From Halobacillus campisalis (GTDB lineage: Bacteria > Bacillota > Bacilli > Bacillales > Halobacillaceae), in assembly GCF_030345335.1 (NCBI RefSeq), contig NZ_JAPVRC010000001.1:558001-622000 (forward strand): a stretch of 64,000 nucleotides of DNA. Reading direction: 5' to 3'. The notes under the pieces were generated by a model. It was not told the origin of the DNA, did no database searches, and saw only the letters and a program-made list of their open reading frames with translations. Numbering within the stretch: the stretch's first letter is position 1; every line of letters begins with the position of its first letter. Positions 59,051 to 64,000 of the stretch are shown here, piece by piece. The position numbers and the translations under genes were made by a program.

Positions 59051-59341
59051 CTATGGTAGATTGATTTGTTTATTATTGACAGATTCTTTATAAAGGATAA
59101 CGGTATTTCCGATCACCTGTACAATTTGTGCTCCTGTTTGGCTGGCGATTTCATCTGCTACAGCTTGATTATCATCAAAATTGTTTTGTAGAATGCTTAC
59201 TTTGATCAGCTCCCTTTTTTCAAGAGCTTCACTTATTTGTGTAGTCATGTTGTCATTGACTCCTGCCTTTCCTACTTGAAAGATAGGCTGGATGTCATGA
59301 GATTGCTTACGTAAATATTTCTTACCTTTACTTGTTAACAT
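59051..59341 (-). CDS. yhbY: YhbY-family RNA-binding protein (YqeI)
   Basis: A 96-residue CRM-domain protein of pre-50S particles; contains GKAGVNDN in the conserved loop and a Lys-rich N-terminus. The start follows AAAAGGAG, one base after the aroE stop codon. Confidence 0.94.
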   Translation of the reverse strand: MLTSKGKKYLRKQSHDIQPIFQVGKAGVNDNMTTQISEALEKRELIKVSILQNNFDDNQAVADEIASQTGAQIVQVIGNTVILYKESVNNKQINLP

Positions 59342-59342
59342 G

Positions 59343-60179
59343 CTATTCTCCTTTTAATACGTTTTCGAATTTCTCTATAAGTTCACTAGATTCTGGTTCT
59401 CTGCCGGTCCAAATCTTAAACGCATAAATGGCTTGATGAAGCAGCATTTCATGGCCATAGTGGAGAAAAGCACCTAGCTCATCTGCTCGTTTAAGAAATT
59501 TGGTATTCATTGGCCGATAGACGATGTCACTGAATAATGCATTTTCCTTTATATCGTCGAACTCAATGATGGATTGATTTTCATTTGGTGACATCCCGAC
59601 TGAAGTGGTTTGGATGACGACATCGTACTCACTGATTCTATTACCAGCTTCTTGAATGGTTAATGGCTCAGAAAATTCTTCTCCATTCAATTCTTTTATA
59701 ATCTGTTCAGCTTTTTGAACTGTGCGGTTCGCAATATCAACCTGACGTACACCTTTTTGAAGAAAAGCATGGTAGATACCGCGGGCGGCTCCTCCACTGC
59801 CCAATATTAATACCTTAGACGTATCCTTTAACGTATTATCGAATCTGGAAGTTACTGAACTGAAATAGCCTATTCCATCAGTATTGTATCCGACCCATTT
59901 TCCGTCTTCCACTTTAACCGTATTTACAGCTCCTAGAAATTCAGCCGCCTGATCAATTTCATCCAAAAACGGGATGATTTGTTCTTTATAAGGTACAGTC
60001 ACATTGAAGCCTTCTAAGTTTTCTTTCTTTAAACTTTTTATATTCTCCTCAAATTTATCAGGTTCTATTTCGTAAAGCTGGTAACTACCTTCTAAATTTT
60101 GAGATTCTAAAAGCTGGTTGTGAATCCATGGCGATAAAGAATGGCCAATAGGATAACCAATAAGACCGAGTTTCATCAT
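59343..60179 (-). CDS. aroE: Shikimate dehydrogenase
   Basis: Reduces 3-dehydroshikimate with NADPH in aromatic amino acid synthesis. The 278-residue protein has the substrate site GHSLSPWIHN, catalytic NVTVPYKEQI (Lys), NTD near residue 99 and the nucleotide-binding GSGGAARGI. The start follows AGGAGG. In the yqeG-yqeM operon, 10 bases after yqeH. Confidence 0.96.
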   Translation of the reverse strand: MMKLGLIGYPIGHSLSPWIHNQLLESQNLEGSYQLYEIEPDKFEENIKSLKKENLEGFNVTVPYKEQIIPFLDEIDQAAEFLGAVNTVKVEDGKWVGYNTDGIGYFSSVTSRFDNTLKDTSKVLILGSGGAARGIYHAFLQKGVRQVDIANRTVQKAEQIIKELNGEEFSEPLTIQEAGNRISEYDVVIQTTSVGMSPNENQSIIEFDDIKENALFSDIVYRPMNTKFLKRADELGAFLHYGHEMLLHQAIYAFKIWTGREPESSELIEKFENVLKGE

Positions 60180-60189
60180 CTTTCGCCTC

Positions 60190-61290
60190 CTAAATTAATG
60201 ATTGGCGCAGGGATACTTTAACTCCTGCAGGCACGTGAGCTGTAACCGTAATATTTCCTTCCGGCACAGTAGCCCATCCTAAACCTGAAAAAACAATATC
60301 TGTCTTACCCTCAGGTAACCTGAATGTTTGTGCTTTCAGTTCAGGAAGGGACTTCATTGTTTCCTCATCTGGAGGTGAAAGAAGACCACCTAAGTGATTT
60401 CTATACAATTCATCCGCGTTCTCTAGCTTTGTCCGATGGATATCCAATTCATTGGATAGGTAACAAATGAAAGAAGATCTTTCACCTGAATCAAAATCAA
60501 GCCGAGCCAGTCCGCCGAAGTACAATGTTTGTCCTTCGTTTAGCTGATACACTTTTGGCTTTACTTCTTTTCTAGGCGTTATTGTTTTAAGGTCTTGGTC
60601 TGAAACATAATGAGCCATCTGGTGTCGATGGATAACCCCTGGTGTGTCGTATAAAGAAGTCCGTTCATCAAGTGGTATATCAATAAAACCTAACGTAGTT
60701 CCTGGGAAGTAAGAGGTAGTGATAGCGTCCTTAACCCCGGAAGTCTGCTGGATCAATTTATTGATGAATGTAGATTTTCCTACATTCGTCGTACCTACTA
60801 CGTAGACGTCATGCTCATTCCTATGCTTTTCAATTGCTTGAGACAAAGCTTCGATTCCTTCTCCTCTTTGAGCAGAAATGAGAAAAACATCCTCTACGAT
60901 CAATCCTTGGTCTTTAGCAGCTGATCTTAACCACTGTTTCACTTTTCTCGGATTGACAGAGTTAGGCAGCACATCCATTTTGTTGCCTACGAGGAGGACA
61001 GGATTTTGACCTGTCAGCCGCTTCATACCCGGTATAAAGCTACCGTTAAAATCAAATATATCTACAATTTGAACGACTAAACCTCGGCTGTCGCTGATTT
61101 GATTAAGCATCTCAAGAAATTCATCATCTTGATAAGGGACATCCTGCACTTCGTTGTAATGCTTCAAACGAAAGCAACGCTTGCAAATAATATCTTCTCT
61201 GCTTAAAGCAGATTCCGGAGCATAACCTGGAAGATTTGGATCGCTGGTTTGGATAACTGCCCCGCACCCTTGGCATTTAACTGTTGTCAT
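60190..61290 (-). CDS. yqeH: Ribosome biogenesis GTPase YqeH
   Basis: A 366-residue circularly permuted GTPase needed for 30S assembly. An N-terminal zinc finger (CQGCG ... CKRC) precedes permuted G motifs: NKMD near 107, then GTTNVGKST and DTPG. The start at ATG 61290 follows GGGAGGAG and overlaps the end of yqeG by 14 bases. Confidence 0.95.
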   Translation of the reverse strand: MTTVKCQGCGAVIQTSDPNLPGYAPESALSREDIICKRCFRLKHYNEVQDVPYQDDEFLEMLNQISDSRGLVVQIVDIFDFNGSFIPGMKRLTGQNPVLLVGNKMDVLPNSVNPRKVKQWLRSAAKDQGLIVEDVFLISAQRGEGIEALSQAIEKHRNEHDVYVVGTTNVGKSTFINKLIQQTSGVKDAITTSYFPGTTLGFIDIPLDERTSLYDTPGVIHRHQMAHYVSDQDLKTITPRKEVKPKVYQLNEGQTLYFGGLARLDFDSGERSSFICYLSNELDIHRTKLENADELYRNHLGGLLSPPDEETMKSLPELKAQTFRLPEGKTDIVFSGLGWATVPEGNITVTAHVPAGVKVSLRQSLI

Positions 61291-61813
61291 CTTTAGAATT
61301 CTCCTCCCATTCAATCTTGCCTTTACGTTTCATCCATTTAAGAATTCTCCGCTCTATTTTACGGTTGAATTTTGTGATAAAGCCATCGGTTTCAACAATC
61401 GGCACAACAAGAATCGTGTGAATACCTGCCAAATTACCGCCTAAGACATCGGTCATTATTTGATCGCCTACTACTACAAGTTCATCTTTTTTAACATTCA
61501 TTTCCTTCTGAGCCTTTTTAAAAGCTTTGGATAATGGCTTCCTTGCACTATGGATAAACGTTGTATCCAATGGCTCAGAAAATAATTTGACTCTATTTTC
61601 ATTATTATTCGATGCTATGATCACTTGAATACCATGACGGTTCATAAGTTGAAACCATTCAACAATCTCCTCAGTAGCATCAGGCTTGTCCCAAGCCACA
61701 AGAGTGTTATCCAAATCTGTAATGACACCCTTAATTCCTTTATCTTTCAAAACGAGAGGATTAATGTCATACACACTATCCACGTGTTCGTTCGGAAGAA
61801 AATTTTTCAACAT
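61277..61813 (-). CDS. yqeG: HAD-family phosphatase YqeG
   Basis: A 178-residue HAD (subfamily IIIA) phosphatase with motif I DLDNTLVAWD, motif II ASNNN and motif III VGDQIMTDVLGG. Substrate unknown. The start is the ATG at 61813 (MLKNFLPNEH) after GGGGTGA; a GTG at 61822 overlaps that site. It begins the operon, with its own promoter. Confidence 0.93.
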   Translation of the reverse strand: MLKNFLPNEHVDSVYDINPLVLKDKGIKGVITDLDNTLVAWDKPDATEEIVEWFQLMNRHGIQVIIASNNNENRVKLFSEPLDTTFIHSARKPLSKAFKKAQKEMNVKKDELVVVGDQIMTDVLGGNLAGIHTILVVPIVETDGFITKFNRKIERRILKWMKRKGKIEWEENSKDDNS

Positions 61814-61851
61814 TCTATTCACCCCATCTTTAACGACAAATTCCCTTACCT

Positions 61852-61880
61852 ATCATATACAAAAACCTACAGTGTTTCAA
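61852..61880 (-). promoter_or_regulatory. yqeG operon promoter
   Basis: TTGAAA (61875-61880), 17 bases, TATGAT (61852-61857), about 40 bases upstream of yqeG. Confidence 0.78.
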
Positions 61881-61944
61881 AAGAATCCTGATATTCTTTA
61901 ACATGTCACAAGAATCGTTCGACAATTCGCGACATAAATGACCT

Positions 61945-62045
61945 TGTGGATAACTTTATGCACACATTCCACACATCCTAACACTTTATAGAACAGGAAC
62001 ATCCTCCTTCAGCATGAAAACTTATCTACATTTCACTGTTGATAA
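61945..62045. promoter_or_regulatory. DnaA-box cluster upstream of sda
   Basis: One perfect box (61945-61953, TGTGGATAA) and three with one difference from TTATCCACA: 61956-61964 (TTATGCACA), 62022-62030 (TTATCTACA) and 62037-62045 (TGTTGATAA). DnaA control of sda is known in B. subtilis. Confidence 0.85.
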
Positions 62046-62066
62046 GGTGGTTATTGTGGCTATGAT
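62039..62066 (+). promoter_or_regulatory. sda promoter
   Basis: TTGATA (62039-62044), 16 bases, TATGAT (62061-62066). The -35 lies inside the fourth DnaA box. Confidence 0.7.
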
Positions 62067-62147
62067 TAACTCGTGATATGGTTGGAAAGTAGTAAAACTT
62101 CCGAGCTCTATATTAAACAGGAGGTGGCTGCCATTCGGCAGAATAAG

Positions 62148-62300
62148 ATGAAACAATTATCTGATACCCTGTTATTACAATCTTACCACAAAGCCATACA
62201 ACTCAATCTTTCTAAAGATTTCATTAACCAAATAGAAAGGGAAATCATTGATAGAAAACTCTATCATTTATTAGACCGAACAAACCCAATGGTTGGTTGA
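62148..62300 (+). CDS. sda: Sporulation checkpoint protein Sda
   Basis: A 50-residue helical hairpin protein that inhibits the sporulation kinase KinA when replication is active or damaged. MKQLSDTLLLQSYHKAI, then LSKDFINQIEREI match the two Sda helices. The ATG at 62148 is unusually far (23 bases) from AGGAGG (62119-62124); a five-pair hairpin at 62128-62141 may close the gap. An in-frame ATT at 62133 is an alternative start. It lies upstream of and divergent from yqeG, as in B. subtilis. Confidence 0.92.
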   Translation: MKQLSDTLLLQSYHKAIQLNLSKDFINQIEREIIDRKLYHLLDRTNPMVG

Positions 62301-62330
62301 TAGAAAAATCAGGAAAAATAGGCCTAGTTG

Positions 62331-62360
62331 AAAAACGTCAAATCAGATTTGACGTTTTTT
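62331..62360 (+). terminator. Terminator of sda
   Basis: A 13-bp perfect stem of AAAAACGTCAAAT arms with a three-base loop and a long T-run. Confidence 0.92.
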
Positions 62361-62543
62361 TTTAATATTTTTTTTACATAACCTGTTTCCGATTTTCTTC
62401 ATATTTATATATTTTGAGAAAAAGGACAACAATAAAATGGTTTATAGGAGTATTCAGTTGAATCTTTGACTGTTTTTTGATTACAATTGAGTGAACCAAC
62501 TATAACAATATGCTGGATCTTAGTTCGAGGGAGGATCAACCAG

Positions 62544-64000
62544 ATGCTACTGGCTGTACTATTGCCTTTTATTATCGCTATTTTCATTCCATTTTTAAGT
62601 AAGTGGAAACACAAGCTTCACACAGGTTTTTTCGTTACTGCTGTACCTGTTGTGATCTTTATTTATTTTGCACGATTTATAGGACCGGGATTCGAGCCTG
62701 TTGAAAGAGAATATTCCTGGATACCATCATTGGATATGAACTTTTTATTCTATCTTGATGGTTTGAGCTTACTATTCATTTTACTTATAAGTGGAATAGG
62801 CTCCCTAGTTGCATTTTATTCGATCTATTACCTACATAAATCGGAGCAACTGGGACATTTTTATGTTTACTTTTTATTATTTATGGGTTCCATGCTAGGA
62901 ATCGTATTATCTGATAACGTATACGTTTTATATACGTTCTGGGAATTCACTTCCCTATCATCATTCCTTCTTATCGGATTTTGGAATCACAGGGAAGGTT
63001 CTCGTTATGGGGCTCTGAAATCCATGCTGATTACAGTCTTTGGAGGTCTGAGTCTACTTGGCGGCTTAGTGTTCATGAGCGGAATTACTGGAACTGCAAG
63101 CATTCAGGAGATGATGAGTCAGCAAGAATTGATTTTAAATCATGACTTCTTCCCACTCATCCTGACCTTGATTCTATTAGGAGCATTCACGAAATCTGCT
63201 CAGTTCCCATTCCACATTTGGCTTCCAGATGCAATGGAAGCCCCGACACCTGTCAGTGCGTATTTACACTCGGCCACTATGGTTAAAGCCGGAATCTTCT
63301 TAGTTGCGCGCTTTCTTCCTATGCTTTCTGTTTCAGAGTGGTTCTTTATTATCGTATCTGCAGTCGGAATAGCCACGTTATGCTGGGGATCCTATATGGC
63401 TGTGCGACAGACTGACTTAAAAGGAATCCTTGCCTTTTCAACAATCAGTCAGCTCGGGATGATAATGGCTATGCTCGGTTTCGGTACAAAAGCAGCTATT
63501 TTTGCTGCAGTTTTCCACATTTTGAACCATGCGACCTTTAAAGGCAGCTTGTTCATGATTGCTGGAATAGTAGATCACGAAACCGGTTCGAGGGACATTA
63601 GGAAATTAGGGGGACTCATGACATTTCTCCCAATTACAGCTACTTTAGCTGTCATCGCTTCATTTTCGATGGCAGGTGTACCGTTTCCGTTCCTTAACGG
63701 ATTCTATAGTAAGGAAATGTTTTTTGATGCTGCCGTGACTATGGACTTGTCTGTTACTGGCATTGCAGCAACATTGCAGACTTTATTCCCTTACTTGGCC
63801 GTACTAGGAAGCATTTTCACATTTGTATATTCTATGTACTTCTTCTTCGGCACTTTCCGAGGAAAAGCGAACATTGATGAGCTTCCTAAGAAGCCTCACG
63901 AGGCACCGGTGGGGATGTTGGTTTCACCAGCTATTTTAGTACTTGGTGTCATCATCATCGGATTGTTCCCTGATTTGATCAACAAACCTTTCATAGAGCA
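62544..64000 (+). CDS. mrpA: Mrp-type Na+/H+ antiporter subunit A, 3' end cut by window
   Basis: The large subunit of the multi-gene Mrp antiporter, related to the NuoL/ND5 subunit of complex I; it expels sodium and keeps internal pH. 485 codons are visible, with about 14 membrane helices. Typical segments: LDGLSLLFILL, FWEFTSLSSFLLIG, the key LGAFTKSAQFPFHIWLPDAM lysine/glutamate site (split here at 20 residues), HSATMVKAG and HILNHATFKGSLFM. The site GGGAGG precedes ATG 62544. The C-terminal half and the rest of the operon lie beyond the window. Confidence 0.9.
   Translation, partial: MLLAVLLPFIIAIFIPFLSKWKHKLHTGFFVTAVPVVIFIYFARFIGPGFEPVEREYSWIPSLDMNFLFYLDGLSLLFILLISGIGSLVAFYSIYYLHKSEQLGHFYVYFLLFMGSMLGIVLSDNVYVLYTFWEFTSLSSFLLIGFWNHREGSRYGALKSMLITVFGGLSLLGGLVFMSGITGTASIQEMMSQQELILNHDFFPLILTLILLGAFTKSAQFPFHIWLPDAMEAPTPVSAYLHSATMVKAGIFLVARFLPMLSVSEWFFIIVSAVGIATLCWGSYMAVRQTDLKGILAFSTISQLGMIMAMLGFGTKAAIFAAVFHILNHATFKGSLFMIAGIVDHETGSRDIRKLGGLMTFLPITATLAVIASFSMAGVPFPFLNGFYSKEMFFDAAVTMDLSVTGIAATLQTLFPYLAVLGSIFTFVYSMYFFFGTFRGKANIDELPKKPHEAPVGMLVSPAILVLGVIIIGLFPDLINKPFIE

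Overview
The window is chromosomal DNA from an endospore-forming Bacillaceae bacterium of low-to-moderate GC. Gene content and order follow the Bacillus subtilis yqg-yqf-yqe segment (pbpA, yqgE, sodA ... sigA-dnaG ... era ... hrcA-grpE-dnaK-dnaJ ... spoIIP-gpr ... comE ... yqeG-sda). Spore genes (spoIIP, gpr, yqfC, yqfD, sda), competence genes (comEA/EB/EC/ER) and a non-mevalonate isoprenoid pair (ispG, ispH) are present. An Mrp-type Na+/H+ antiporter operon starts at the right edge, which together with the overall look suggests a salt-tolerant relative such as Halobacillus or its neighbours (inference).

Layout. 1-3.6 kb: 3' part of a class B PBP, an MFS transporter and Mn-superoxide dismutase. 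3.9-4.6 kb: five tRNA genes (Met, His, Ile2, Ser, Phe in transcription order). 4.8-10.5 kb: Na/phosphate cotransporter with PhoU tail, small membrane proteins, ispG and small proteins. 10.6-20.7 kb: nfo-cshB, ispH, nif3-trmK, cccA, sigA, dnaG, yqxD. 20.9-28.5 kb: ppsR-ccpN, glyS-glyQ with a T-box leader, recO, yqzL, era, dgkA, ybeY. 28.5-36.8 kb: pgpH, phoH, yqfD, yqfC, then yqfB-floA-nfeD, yqeY and rpsU. 36.9-45.7 kb: deoC, rsmE, prmA, dnaJ, dnaK, grpE, hrcA (CIRCE-controlled), hemW. 45.7-50.6 kb: lepA, yqxA, spoIIP, gpr, rpsT. 50.8-56.8 kb: holA, yqzM, comEC-comEB-comEA and divergent comER. 56.8-61.8 kb: one compact operon yqeG-yqeH-aroE-yhbY-nadD-yqeK-rsfS-yqeM. 61.9-64 kb: sda with DnaA boxes, then mrpA (cut by the window end).

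Most genes are housekeeping: translation and ribosome assembly, replication and repair, heat shock, membrane microdomains and cofactor synthesis. I see no transposase, prophage, CRISPR array, toxin island or defence system, and I do not think the window holds a new multi-gene system. The points worth a second look are regulatory. They are a start codon of sda separated from its Shine-Dalgarno sequence by a small hairpin, with a DnaA box laid over the sda -35; a consensus promoter for holA nested in the loop of a terminator; a two-copy intergenic repeat with mutually exclusive stems; a 55-bp palindrome resembling fused insertion-sequence ends; and a dyad over the sodA -10. Relative to B. subtilis, cdd and mtaB (yqeV) are missing from their usual places and deoC stands where mtaB would be.
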